Below, piece by piece: positions 1-7,740 of a stretch of DNA of 64,000 nt (position 1 is its first letter; each line of letters begins with the position of its first letter). Origin of the DNA: JBBEAM01 sp942491105. GTDB lineage: Bacteria > Pseudomonadota > Alphaproteobacteria > Kiloniellales > DSM-21159. A model generated the notes under the pieces. That model was given only the letters and a program-made list of their open reading frames with translations, made no database searches and was not told the origin of the DNA. The stretch covers positions 248,001 through 312,000 of the forward strand of contig CALNZX010000006.1 of NCBI GenBank assembly GCA_942491105.1, given 5' to 3'. Made by a program: the position numbers and the translations under genes.

Positions 1-653
1 GAGAACTCGGAATGGCCAAGCGGCACGTATTCCTCGTTGACCACCTCGGCGCCCAGCTCCCCGAGCAGCTTCTTACAGTAGTTGTTCTCCTCCTTCGGGT
101 AGATGTAGTTCGACCCGATGAGGTACCAGCGCTTGCCGAACTTCTCGACCAGCCAGGGGATGAAATCGTCCTGCTGCTGGTTGGGAACGGCGCCGGTGTA
201 GATCACGTTCTTGGAGCACTCGCGGCCCTCGTAGAGGGTGGGATACCAATAGAGATTGTCCCGCTTCTCGACCACCGGCAGCACGGCCTTTCGGCTCGCA
301 GAAGTGTAGGAGCCGAACACGCTGACGCACTTGTCGCCGAGCACGAGCTTGCGGGCTTTCTCGGCGAAGGTCGCCGGATCGGAAGCCGGATCCTCGATGA
401 TCGGCACGATCTTCATGCCGTTGATGCCGCCGGCGTCGTTGATTTCCTCGATCGCCATGATCGCGGCCTTGTTGAGCGATTCCTCGATAATCGCCGTCGT
501 GCCGGTCAACGAAAACAGCACGCCGACCTTGATTTCGCCATCGGCCGCCCGCGCCAGCGAGCTGTCCTTGATCCAGATATGCGGAAAGCCCGTCGCCGCG
601 AAAGCGCCCGCGCCAACGGTTCCTTGTAGGAATCCACGTCTTGAAAACTTCAT
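1..653 (-). CDS. UrtA/FmdD-type ABC transporter substrate-binding protein (3' end cut off)
   Basis: This is a periplasmic binding protein of the urea/short-chain amide branch (Peripla_BP_5/6). It would capture a small amide-like solute for an ABC importer whose other genes should lie to the left of the window. The ATG at 653 follows a GAGGGAG ribosome site. The N-terminus has a twin-arginine signal (SRRGFLQG), then the family block VGVLFSLTGT, EEINDAGGING, PASDPATF, SRKAVLPVVE and YWYPTLYEG. About 217 residues are visible. It is a clear paralogue of the cytoplasmic sensor encoded at 6199-7341, differing mainly in having an export signal. The gene lies behind leader RNA A (773-978), so antitermination probably controls it. 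The ligand cannot be read from sequence; urea, formamide or short amides are family-based guesses. Confidence 0.85.
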   Translation of the reverse strand, partial: MKFSRRGFLQGTVGAGAFAATGFPHIWIKDSSLARAADGEIKVGVLFSLTGTTAIIEESLNKAAIMAIEEINDAGGINGMKIVPIIEDPASDPATFAEKARKLVLGDKCVSVFGSYTSASRKAVLPVVEKRDNLYWYPTLYEGRECSKNVIYTGAVPNQQQDDFIPWLVEKFGKRWYLIGSNYIYPKEENNYCKKLLGELGAEVVNEEYVPLGHSEF

Positions 654-772
654 TTTGCACTCCCTCCTCAGGTTGTCTCGCGGGGCATTGCTGAGCGCGC
701 TGCGTCCGCGATTCCAAAATTCCTGCCCATCGGGAGCTTCCAACGCCGCCACAGGAGCAACGGCGCAACAAC

Positions 773-978
773 AAAAAGCCCAGCGCTTGACCGCTAGATC
801 CGAACCGATGGGCCCTGTTGCCAAATTTTTATTAGCGGCGCATTTGCCGCTCGATGGATTATTCCATCCGAAACCAAAAAACCCCGCACGGAAGGCCTTG
901 GCCTTCTGCTACGGGGCACCACTGCTAACCCTATTGTCTCAAGACGGCTTCGTTGCCGCCACGACGCCACTCGGCGTC
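773..978 (-). promoter_or_regulatory. ANTAR-type antitermination leader RNA A
   Basis: Read on the minus strand, the leader holds these elements in order: a GACGCC/GGCGTC hairpin (978-963); a hairpin with stem GGCGGC/GCCGTC and six-base loop AACGAA (960-943); and a bulged hairpin with six-base loop AGTGGT (931-913) whose 3' arm is the GCCCC that also forms the terminator. An intrinsic terminator (916-876) follows, then a hairpin with loop AAATGC (851-834) and finally GCTGGGCTTTTT (784-773). Loops with A at position 1 and G at position 4 are the known recognition feature of ANTAR proteins. The same arrangement recurs at 5284-5491. The binding-protein ATG is 120 bases downstream. The RNA-protein pairing is inferred, not shown. 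Confidence 0.7.
876..916 (-). terminator. Intrinsic terminator inside leader A
   Basis: On the minus strand a long hairpin runs from CCCCG (916-912) to CGGGG (886-882), with a GAAGGCC/GGCCTTC core, and is followed directly by six T. It lies far upstream of the ATG at 653, so it would stop transcription before the binding-protein gene unless the preceding hexaloop hairpin captures its 5' arm. Confidence 0.8.
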
Positions 979-1205
979 TAATACAAGCATAGGTCTCAAA
1001 TTTTCCTGGAGTCAATAACCTCTTGCAGATTTATATCGATACTGAGTTTTTTATGATTCCCGGCCATAAGCAGACTGAAACAAGGCAGGTATCACCAATA
1101 AAAATGCGCCGCCGCCATCGGGTATACTGCGGCGCGCGCCTTCCCCGGTCGGAAAGGAACGCGCCGCCTGTGTAGCGACCGCCGGCGACTGCGGCGAGAC
1201 TTCGT

Positions 1206-2666
1206 TCAAGTCAGACCCATTTCCTCAAGAAGAGGCGGCGTCTTGCCGACCCAAGGCCGCGCCGCCTCGAAGCAGGCCGAAGCGCGAAGCACTAGGGGGT
1301 CGTCCAGATGGCGGCCGATGATCTGCAGACCGACCGGCAGACCGTCATCGGTGAAGCCCGCGGGGATCGAGGCCGCAGGCTGTCCGGTGAAGTTGAGCGG
1401 GAAGGTGAAGGCCAGCCAGTCGAAGGGGCTGCCGATCCGGTTATCGATCTTCTCCGGACCCTGCATATGCACCGGAAAAGCCGCCACGGCCAAGGTGGGA
1501 GTCAGCAGCAGATCGTAGTTCTGCATGAGCTGCCACATCTTGTTGTTGACGGCTTTCCTGGTCATCTGCGCGTTGGTGAAGTCCTCGGCCGTCCAGGGGT
1601 GCATGATGAGATTGACCAGGTGCGACGTCATTTCGTGGCCGTGCGTCTCGACCATCTTGCGCAGGCCCTTGAGATCGCTGCCCGACATCACCACCGGAAA
1701 GAAATCGGCGCCTGGGTTTTCCCATCCGGGATGGGCTTCCTCGACAATACACCCCAGGTCGCTCTCGAAGACCTTGGCCGCGGCATCGACCACCTTGCGC
1801 ACCTGCGGATCGACGGCGGCATAGCCCCAGTCCGAGCTATAGGCGACCTTCAGGCCCTTGATGTCCCCCTCGAGGCATTCCAGCCAATCGAAATCAGGAG
1901 CCGGTATCGTCCGCCGGTCCCGCGGATCCGGCCCGGAGCCGATCACCGACATCATCAAGGCGGCATCGGCGACGCTGCGCGAAATCGGCCCGATGTGCTC
2001 CAAGTCCTCCCAGGAGGACACGCCGGGATAGCGCTCGTCCTTGGTTCCCGGCCACAGCGGCACGCGGCCCATCGAGGCCTTGAGTCCATAGAGCCCGGAG
2101 AGCGACGCCGGAATCCGGATCGATCCGCCGCCGTCCGAGGCGATGGCGTAGGGCGTCATGCCGGTCAGTGCCGAGACGGCGGAGCCAGCCGAAGAACCGC
2201 CCGGCGTAAGGTCGGTATTCCACGGGTTACGGGTCGTTTCGAAGACGGGATTGTGACCGACGCCGGAATAGCCGAACTCCGGCACGTTGGTTTTCCCCAG
2301 GATCAGGGAATCCGAGGCCTTGAGACGCTCGACAACGATGTCGTCGTCCTCCGACACGTAGTTCTTGTAGGCCATGGAGCCCGAGACCGTCGGGTAATCC
2401 TTCATGACCACCAGATCCTTGATGCCAACCGGCACCCCAGCCGTCGCGCCAAGCTCCTCGCCTTTGGCAAGCTTGGCCTCGACGGACTTGGCTTGGGCGC
2501 GCATCAGATCGGGGGTGGGCACGCAATAGGCGTGCAGGATGGGATCGAGGGTTTCCATCCGTTCGATCGAGGCCTCCGCGATCTCGACCGGCGAGATTTC
2601 CTTGCTGCGCACCCGCGCGGCCAAATCGACCGCGCTCATTCCGCAGATTTCATTGTTGCTGGGCAT
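1206..2666 (-). CDS. Amidase signature family hydrolase
   Basis: This cytoplasmic amidase of the AS family has 486 residues, normal for the family. It would hydrolyse an amide to acid plus ammonia. The Ser-cisSer-Lys catalytic set is visible: Lys83 in GVPVGIKDLV, the Ser pair 158-159 in TPGGSSAGS and the nucleophile Ser182 in SDGGGSIRIP. The ATG at 2666 is preceded by AAGGAGT. It is the last gene of the run permease-hydrolase-amidase and lies 62 bases after the alpha/beta hydrolase, so it probably shares the transcript that starts behind leader B. The AS family also includes GatA, but there are no gatB/gatC neighbours and the operon context favours a catabolic amidase. Its substrate is unknown. 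Confidence 0.88.
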   Translation of the reverse strand: MPSNNEICGMSAVDLAARVRSKEISPVEIAEASIERMETLDPILHAYCVPTPDLMRAQAKSVEAKLAKGEELGATAGVPVGIKDLVVMKDYPTVSGSMAYKNYVSEDDDIVVERLKASDSLILGKTNVPEFGYSGVGHNPVFETTRNPWNTDLTPGGSSAGSAVSALTGMTPYAIASDGGGSIRIPASLSGLYGLKASMGRVPLWPGTKDERYPGVSSWEDLEHIGPISRSVADAALMMSVIGSGPDPRDRRTIPAPDFDWLECLEGDIKGLKVAYSSDWGYAAVDPQVRKVVDAAAKVFESDLGCIVEEAHPGWENPGADFFPVVMSGSDLKGLRKMVETHGHEMTSHLVNLIMHPWTAEDFTNAQMTRKAVNNKMWQLMQNYDLLLTPTLAVAAFPVHMQGPEKIDNRIGSPFDWLAFTFPLNFTGQPAASIPAGFTDDGLPVGLQIIGRHLDDPLVLRASACFEAARPWVGKTPPLLEEMGLT

Positions 2667-2728
2667 GACGACTCCTTACCGCAGTGCATCGACGGAGACG
2701 CGGCCAAGGCGGCCGCGCCTCCGATCCA

Positions 2729-3748
2729 TTATCCGGCGAGCAGCTCCTTGAGCTTGTCGTCGAGGAATTTGACATCGACAGGGTTCACGCCGGGACCGCC
2801 GGCGAAGTGACCCCAGATCGAGGGAACCGGGATCAGCTCCGCGTTCGGCATGTTGGCGACTTCGATCTCGCTGTCGGCAACGGGGAAATAGAGGTCGGTC
2901 TGCCCCGGCATGACATAGGCGCGCGCCTTGATCGCCGAGAGCGCCTTCTTGTAATCGCCGTTGTAGATTTCGTTGTCGCTCAGGTCGCCGTTCTGCCAGG
3001 TCCAAAGCATGGTGAGCAGATTGTTGGCGTCCTTCGGGAGGAAAAATCCTTCCCAGAAAGCGACCAGGAAATCCTCGAGGGAGGAATAGCCCAGCGTCTT
3101 CAGGTCGAGTTCCGCTCGGTAGAAATCCTGGGAGAATCCCCAGCCGGCGTAGACCCGCGCCATGGCGCGCAGTCCCTTTTCAGGTTTTTCCTTGTACCAG
3201 CCGTTGTTCCAGGCGGCATCGGCCGTCAGCGCGGCCTTGACGCCTTCCAGGAAGACGAAGTTGTGCCGCGAGCACTTGGCCGAACCGCAGAAGGGGGCGA
3301 TGGCCTCCATCATGTCCGGATACATCGCGCCCCAATGGAAGGTCTGCAGCGCACCCATCGACCAGCCGGTCACCAGCTTGATCTTCTCGATACCGAACTT
3401 TTCGGTCACCAAGCGATATTGCTGGCGGACGTTGTCGTAGGGCGTTACCTGCGGAAAGCGCGAAGCGTTGTAAGGCTCGGGCGTGTTGCTGGGAGACGAG
3501 GAAAGACCATTCCCGAACATGTTCGGAATGATGATGAAGTACTTGTCCGGGTCCAGGGCCATGCCCTGCCCGACCAGCCATTCGTTGTCGTAGTGCTGGC
3601 CCGAGTACCACGTCGGATACACGATAACGTTGTCTTTCGCGGCATTCAGCGTGCCGAAGGTCTTGTAGGCCAGCTTACAATCTCTGATCGTCGCGCCGCG
3701 CTGGAATTGCACATCGCCGCAATCGAAGATTTCATAATCAACGGACAT
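2729..3748 (-). CDS. Alpha/beta hydrolase resembling homoserine acyltransferase (MetX) fold
   Basis: This alpha/beta-fold protein has 339 residues. The nucleophile elbow is GWSMG with Ser130, the acid is Asp285 in PGQTDLYFP, and the base is His314 in WGHFAGG. The N-terminal pattern (LAYKTFGTLN, then NMFGNGLSSSPS) recalls the MetX/homoserine O-acetyltransferase group, but a Met-biosynthesis role is unlikely here because it sits between an NCS1 permease and an amidase. It more likely acts as an esterase, hydrolase or acyltransferase on the same compound. ATG 3748 is preceded by AAGGAGCGA. The gap to the permease gene is 80 bases and to the amidase 62. The exact reaction cannot be assigned. Confidence 0.75.
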   Translation of the reverse strand: MSVDYEIFDCGDVQFQRGATIRDCKLAYKTFGTLNAAKDNVIVYPTWYSGQHYDNEWLVGQGMALDPDKYFIIIPNMFGNGLSSSPSNTPEPYNASRFPQVTPYDNVRQQYRLVTEKFGIEKIKLVTGWSMGALQTFHWGAMYPDMMEAIAPFCGSAKCSRHNFVFLEGVKAALTADAAWNNGWYKEKPEKGLRAMARVYAGWGFSQDFYRAELDLKTLGYSSLEDFLVAFWEGFFLPKDANNLLTMLWTWQNGDLSDNEIYNGDYKKALSAIKARAYVMPGQTDLYFPVADSEIEVANMPNAELIPVPSIWGHFAGGPGVNPVDVKFLDDKLKELLAG

Positions 3749-3828
3749 GATCGTCGCTCCTTAAATACTCTTGGATGGGGTGGCTCCGCCACACGCGGCG
3801 GGCCACCCCAAATCCAGATAGTTCCAGA

Positions 3829-5163
3829 CTAGCTCGTTTTCGTCTTCGCTTGCGTGACCATGGAAATCACGTAGTAGGCCACGCCGCCGACAACCGCCGC
3901 GGAGATTGCCGTGGACCACTCCGGCGCATTGGTCTCGACCAGGAAGGCCGCGACCGAGCCCAGGATCCAGGCGATGAACGCGCTGCCGCGCCAGTCCGAA
4001 TCAATCTCGGCCTTTGCACGAAAGACGTACTGGTCAACGAGGATAATCGCACCGATCGGCGGCACCAGAATCCCCAGCAAAGACAGCCATTCGATGAAGA
4101 AGGCCCAGACGTTGCCGGCGGCCACGATAATGCCGATTGCACCCAGCAACACCGCCCAAAGCCGCATGTGGCTCTTGAGAATACGCGACCAGCCGGTCGC
4201 GGCGTTGTAGAGGCAATGGGCGCAGACCGAGCCGAGATTGACGTAGAGGAACAGGAAGGCCAGCACGCTGAGCCAGGCAACCTGCATGCCGTTCATGTAG
4301 CCGAACATGTTGTCCGAGCCGAAGGGATTGGCGTCGGGAACGGCAAGAGCCGCGGTCATCACGCCGCCAACCAGCATCGCGATCAGGTTGGAGACGGGAA
4401 AGGCGCTAAAGGTCGCGACGAGCGAACTCTTGCTGTCCGCGGCCCAGCGATTGAAATCCGCGGTTACCGTTCCGGCATCGATGAACAAGGCGATGACAAC
4501 GGTCAGTCCCACGCCCATCGACATGGTCGCCACGCCATTGTTTCCGCCATAGGCATAGATTTCGCCCCAGGTCGTCGTGCCCGCGGCATGCAGGGCGACC
4601 CAGATGCCCAGGATCAGAAAGAACGGCACCGAGATCACGCCGATCAAATGCAATCCGCGCACACCGATGAAGGTGATGCCGATGTACAGGACGCCGGCGA
4701 TGATCGTCATCAGCACGTAGTTCTGGCCGTAGGTGCTGCTGATCAGCGCGCCGGTAATGCCGGTTTGAACGGCGTACCAGCCGAGCAGCAAGGTCGATAG
4801 CAGGCCGGATGCGAGAATATAGCCCTTGCGCCCGAACACGATACTGGCGATCAGCGCGAAGTTCATGCCCCGCTTGGTACCCAGCAGGCCAAGCGCGCCC
4901 ACATAGGCGAACATGATGATGTTACCGATGATCATCGCCGTCAGGGCGTCGGCGAAGCCCATGCCCAGAACCAGCACCGAGCCCGTCATGGCGCCCGTGA
5001 TAATCATCGGGAAGCCGGCCCAAACCATCGCTACGGAAAACATACTCCGCCGAGCACGGGCGGGAACCGCCTCATGCTCGTATTCTTCGCCGAGGATGTG
5101 ATCGACCTCGTCTTCAAGCTGCTCGACGCCCCCCGCCTTGGCGTTGCTATCCTTATCACTCAT
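3829..5163 (-). CDS. NCS1-family cytosine/purine/allantoin-type permease
   Basis: This inner-membrane secondary transporter has 444 residues and about 12 membrane segments. The N-terminal tail is acidic and cytoplasmic (about residues 1-40), followed by the first helix (MVWAGFPMIITGAMTGSVL). The Nucleobase:Cation Symporter-1 character shows in the FGRKGYILASGL and DFNRWAADSKSS stretches. It would import a nucleobase-like or amide-bearing heterocycle. ATG 5163 is preceded by GGAGGTTTGAG. It is the first gene behind leader B, so antitermination by the ANTAR protein should set its expression. Linkage to an amidase and a hydrolase suggests uptake followed by ring or amide hydrolysis for nitrogen. 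Substrate specificity is not visible. Confidence 0.85.
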   Translation of the reverse strand: MSDKDSNAKAGGVEQLEDEVDHILGEEYEHEAVPARARRSMFSVAMVWAGFPMIITGAMTGSVLVLGMGFADALTAMIIGNIIMFAYVGALGLLGTKRGMNFALIASIVFGRKGYILASGLLSTLLLGWYAVQTGITGALISSTYGQNYVLMTIIAGVLYIGITFIGVRGLHLIGVISVPFFLILGIWVALHAAGTTTWGEIYAYGGNNGVATMSMGVGLTVVIALFIDAGTVTADFNRWAADSKSSLVATFSAFPVSNLIAMLVGGVMTAALAVPDANPFGSDNMFGYMNGMQVAWLSVLAFLFLYVNLGSVCAHCLYNAATGWSRILKSHMRLWAVLLGAIGIIVAAGNVWAFFIEWLSLLGILVPPIGAIILVDQYVFRAKAEIDSDWRGSAFIAWILGSVAAFLVETNAPEWSTAISAAVVGGVAYYVISMVTQAKTKTS

Positions 5164-5283
5164 CTCAAACCTCCAAACTTATTGTTCGATTTTGATTGAC
5201 TGTGTTTACGGCTACGCTGACCGCGTGCTGCTTCCCTTCCCCACATAGCGCTGCTGAAAGATCGTTCTTCTTGCGTTAGGCGC

Positions 5284-5491
5284 AAAAAAAGCCCAGCGGA
5301 CGACCGTCAGGTCGAAACCGAAAGGCAGTACTGCCTAGCATTTCTTGAACGGCGCATTTGCCGCCCTGGTGACAAGCGCCACCCAAAACACAAAACCCCG
5401 CACCAAAGGACTGCTGCCTTTCGCTACGGGGCTTTCTTGCAAACCGTTATTTTAAAACGGCATCCTTGCCGTTTCGATATCTTGCGATATC
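5284..5491 (-). promoter_or_regulatory. ANTAR-type antitermination leader RNA B
   Basis: On the minus strand the leader has a GATATC/GATATC hairpin with a GCAA loop (5491-5476), then a seven-pair hairpin AAACGGC/GCCGTTT with six-base loop AAGGAT (5474-5455; A at 1, G at 4). Next comes a bulged hairpin whose 3' arm is GCCCC (5446-5428, loop AAGAAA), the intrinsic terminator (5431-5385), a hairpin with loop AAATGC (5363-5350) and GCTGGGCTTTTTTT (5297-5284). Order and key strings match leader A. It sits between the ANTAR gene and the permease, with the permease ATG 121 bases downstream, almost the same as in leader A. The second hexaloop lacks G at position 4. Confidence 0.7.
5385..5431 (-). terminator. 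Intrinsic terminator inside leader B
   Basis: The hairpin CCCCGTAGCGAAAGG ... CCTTTGGTGCGGGG (5431-5396) is followed by TTTTGTGTTTT. It shares the outer CCCCG/CGGGG arms with the terminator of leader A while the inner stem differs, which suggests selection for the structure. Confidence 0.78.
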
Positions 5492-5499
5492 AAAAACGA

Positions 5500-6117
5500 T
5501 CATAATTCGAGTAACTCGCTGGAGTCAATTATCGCATTCGCGAGGTTGCCGATAGAGACCCGCCGCTTCATCGCGGTACGCCTTAAGAAACTATAGGCTT
5601 CGTCCTCGTTCAGTTTACGCTTTTCCATCAGCAGCGCCTTCGCGCGCTCGACCGCGCGGATCGTCCGCAGGCTGTTGTCGAGCTTATCGATCCGGCTGCG
5701 CAGCCGGCGTTCATAGAGAAACTGATTGCGCGCGAGCATCAAGCTCCAGGTGGCAGCCCCCGGCGCGGCGGGAAGCTGCAGCGTTGCCTGCGGCGCGCAT
5801 TTCTCAATCAGCTTGCTGTCCGGAGTCTGGCCCTGCCGCGCAACCAGCACCAAGGCGGTGGGAGGAAGGCCCGGCAGCCAAGGCAAGCGCATCGCAAGGT
5901 CGCTCGCAACCTGGCAGAACAGAACGTCGTATTCGATCGGAATCTCGGTCGGCATCGGCCAGATGGCGGTGACCGCGGCGCGCGCGCGCTGCAATTCGCG
6001 CAGCAAGACGCTGCGTTCTTCGCCTTCCTCGAGAATGACCGCGATGCGCAGGACGGAGGCGTCGAAGCCCGGCCCCTCGCTTGCACTCGACTTTTTCGGC
6101 GGTTGCGGCTGCGTCAT
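5500..6117 (-). CDS. amiR: AmiR/NasT-like ANTAR-domain antiterminator
   Basis: This 205-residue protein has an N-terminal degenerate receiver-like domain (about residues 20-135) without an obvious phosphorylatable Asp. A coiled-coil linker follows (RLRSRIDKLDNSLRTIRAVE), then a C-terminal ANTAR RNA-binding domain with RAKALLMEKRKLNEDEAYSF and LRRTAMKRRVSIGNLANAII. This is the architecture of Pseudomonas AmiR, which binds nascent leader RNA and prevents termination and is held inactive by AmiC. The AmiC-like gene lies 81 bases upstream, and a matching leader RNA begins only a few bases after this stop codon, with a second at 773-978. Confidence in family is high; the named targets are inferred from the hairpins. 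Confidence 0.85.
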   Translation of the reverse strand: MTQPQPPKKSSASEGPGFDASVLRIAVILEEGEERSVLLRELQRARAAVTAIWPMPTEIPIEYDVLFCQVASDLAMRLPWLPGLPPTALVLVARQGQTPDSKLIEKCAPQATLQLPAAPGAATWSLMLARNQFLYERRLRSRIDKLDNSLRTIRAVERAKALLMEKRKLNEDEAYSFLRRTAMKRRVSIGNLANAIIDSSELLEL

Positions 6118-6198
6118 GGCCCGCAGCCCTCCGCCGTCTCAGCCCGGGCATCGCATGCTGCGCGGAGACTGGTGGAGAGGAGGCTGGCGAAGCGGCGG

Positions 6199-7341
6199 TT
6201 ACCCATAAATCAGGGAACGCCCGTAGGAGATCAGGTAAGGGTCGGCCTTGACCGAGGACGCGGACTCCCACAGCAGATCGAAGCGTCCCTGCCGGTTGGC
6301 TCGGCCGATCCGCGTCCACAGGTCCGTGTGACTGTAAGCCGCATTGATCGAAACCTTGCCCTGCGGGGCGTCGAACTCCGTCCCCAGCACCACGGGGCGC
6401 AGCATCTCTGTCTCCAGCGAGTTCGTCTGTTCGAGCGCCTTGGCGAAGATGTGGAACTGAAAGTAAGCCGACTCCAGACACATGTTGGTCATCTCGTCTT
6501 CGCCATAGCGTTTGCGGTAGCGCCGCACGAAGGCCTCGTTCTGGCTGTTCTCGATACCGTGGAAGTAGGGCGCGGCGGTGATGTGCCCCTCGCCCACATC
6601 GTAGCCCATCGCCTTTATTTCGGCTTCCGTCGTGGTCAGGCTGGTAATCGGCAAGGTCTTGGGGTTGAACCCGGCTTCGGCATAGCTCTGATAGAGAAAG
6701 ACCGTGCCGTCGCCGACGACGGTCGAGAAGATCACGTCCGGCTGCAGCTCGTTGATCTCGCGCATGATCGGCGTGAAATCCATCCGTTTGGCGCAGAGAT
6801 CGACGTAGCGTTCGCCGACCACCGATCCATCGTTATGGCGCACCAGCTCGCGCATGATCCGGTTGGATTCACGCGGATAGACGTAGTCCGAGCCGATGAA
6901 ATAAAAGCGCGTCCCGTAGTTCTCCATCAAATAGCGGCAGAGTTCGACGCTGTTCTGGTTCGGCGCCGCGCCCGTATAGATCACGTTCGGAGAAAACTCG
7001 AAGCCCTCGTAGAGCGTGGGATACCAGAGCAGCCCGTTGAGCCGCTCGATCACCGGCAAGACCGCCTTGCGGCTGCTGCTCGTGTAGCAGCCGAAGATCG
7101 AGGTCACGCCATCCTCGACCATCATCTTCTTGGCCAGACGGCCGAAAGCCGCCGCTTCCGAGGCGGGGTCGTAGATCAGCGGCTCGATCGGCCGGCCGTT
7201 GATGCCGCCCGCATCGTTGATTTCGTCGATCGCAGTCAGGGTACCGCGCAACTGCGTCTCTTCGATCAGCGCCATGAACCCGCTGCTCGAGAAAAGAACG
7301 CCTACGCGCCAAGGCTCCGAGGTGTTGGTAAGCTCAGTCAC
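6199..7341 (-). CDS. amiC: AmiC-like cytoplasmic amide/urea sensor
   Basis: This Peripla_BP-type ligand sensor has 380 residues and starts at GTG 7341 with GGGAGCGAAGG upstream. It has no signal peptide, since the mature fold begins at once (EPWRVGVLFSSSGF). That matches AmiC, which binds an amide in the cytoplasm and releases AmiR. Family blocks are EINDAGGINGRPIEPL, DPASEAAAF, SSSRKAVLPVIE, LLWYPTLYEGFE and YVYPRESNRI. It is followed by the amiR-like gene, probably as one operon. It is a close paralogue of the Tat-exported binding protein at 1-653, so sensor and importer probably see the same ligand. A UrtA-type transport protein without export would make little sense, which supports the sensor role. 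Confidence 0.83.
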   Translation of the reverse strand: MTELTNTSEPWRVGVLFSSSGFMALIEETQLRGTLTAIDEINDAGGINGRPIEPLIYDPASEAAAFGRLAKKMMVEDGVTSIFGCYTSSSRKAVLPVIERLNGLLWYPTLYEGFEFSPNVIYTGAAPNQNSVELCRYLMENYGTRFYFIGSDYVYPRESNRIMRELVRHNDGSVVGERYVDLCAKRMDFTPIMREINELQPDVIFSTVVGDGTVFLYQSYAEAGFNPKTLPITSLTTTEAEIKAMGYDVGEGHITAAPYFHGIENSQNEAFVRRYRKRYGEDEMTNMCLESAYFQFHIFAKALEQTNSLETEMLRPVVLGTEFDAPQGKVSINAAYSHTDLWTRIGRANRQGRFDLLWESASSVKADPYLISYGRSLIYG

Positions 7342-7422
7342 CAGCCTTCGCTCCCTACACGGCTTTTTGGGACTGCACGCTCTCGCGAATGCGTCCGATT
7401 TTTATCGCCGCGCTGTCAAATC

Positions 7423-7444
7423 ATCATACTTGACTAACCGGTTA
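7423..7444 (-). promoter_or_regulatory. Candidate promoter -10 and operator palindrome for amiC-amiR
   Basis: On the minus strand a TATGAT hexamer (7428-7423) lies six bases downstream of the perfect 10-base palindrome TAACCGGTTA (7444-7435). No good -35 is seen, so the palindrome could be an activator or repressor site over the promoter. It is about 80-100 bases upstream of the GTG at 7341. Confidence 0.35.
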
Positions 7445-7740
7445 TCGTAGTCCTGCTTCCGCGGAATTGAAAAGAAGAAAACAAATTCTGCCGTTTCAAA
7501 TGGCGTCAGCCGAGTACATTTTCCCGCTAGGATTGTAAAAATCTAAGGCTAATAAGTTGATATTCGGCAATGTTCCTTTTTTGTCGCCATCAGCGCCATA
7601 CAGACAGTTTCCCGTATGTTGCACGGCGTTTCGCCTGGTCTCGCCAACCCTGCACTCACCTGTCGCGTAGCGCCGCATGAAAGGCGATAAAGCCGCCGCG
7701 CGCGGCTTCGCGGCCTACGCCGTCTGTACGGATTGGGGGG
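7445..7740. other. Intergenic stretch without recognisable gene
   Basis: Between the amiC control region and tRNA-Lys there is only a short minus-strand open frame at 7496-7678 that lacks a convincing ribosome site and resembles no family. Nothing structured is recognised. Confidence 0.5.

Noticed and set aside
84..6117. Treating 6199-7341 as a transport binding protein (urtA) because of family similarity
   Set aside because: It lacks any signal peptide and is directly followed by an ANTAR gene, which fits AmiC far better.
7496..7678. Small minus-strand frame between amiC and tRNA-Lys
   Set aside because: No ribosome site, no family resemblance and odd composition for this genome.
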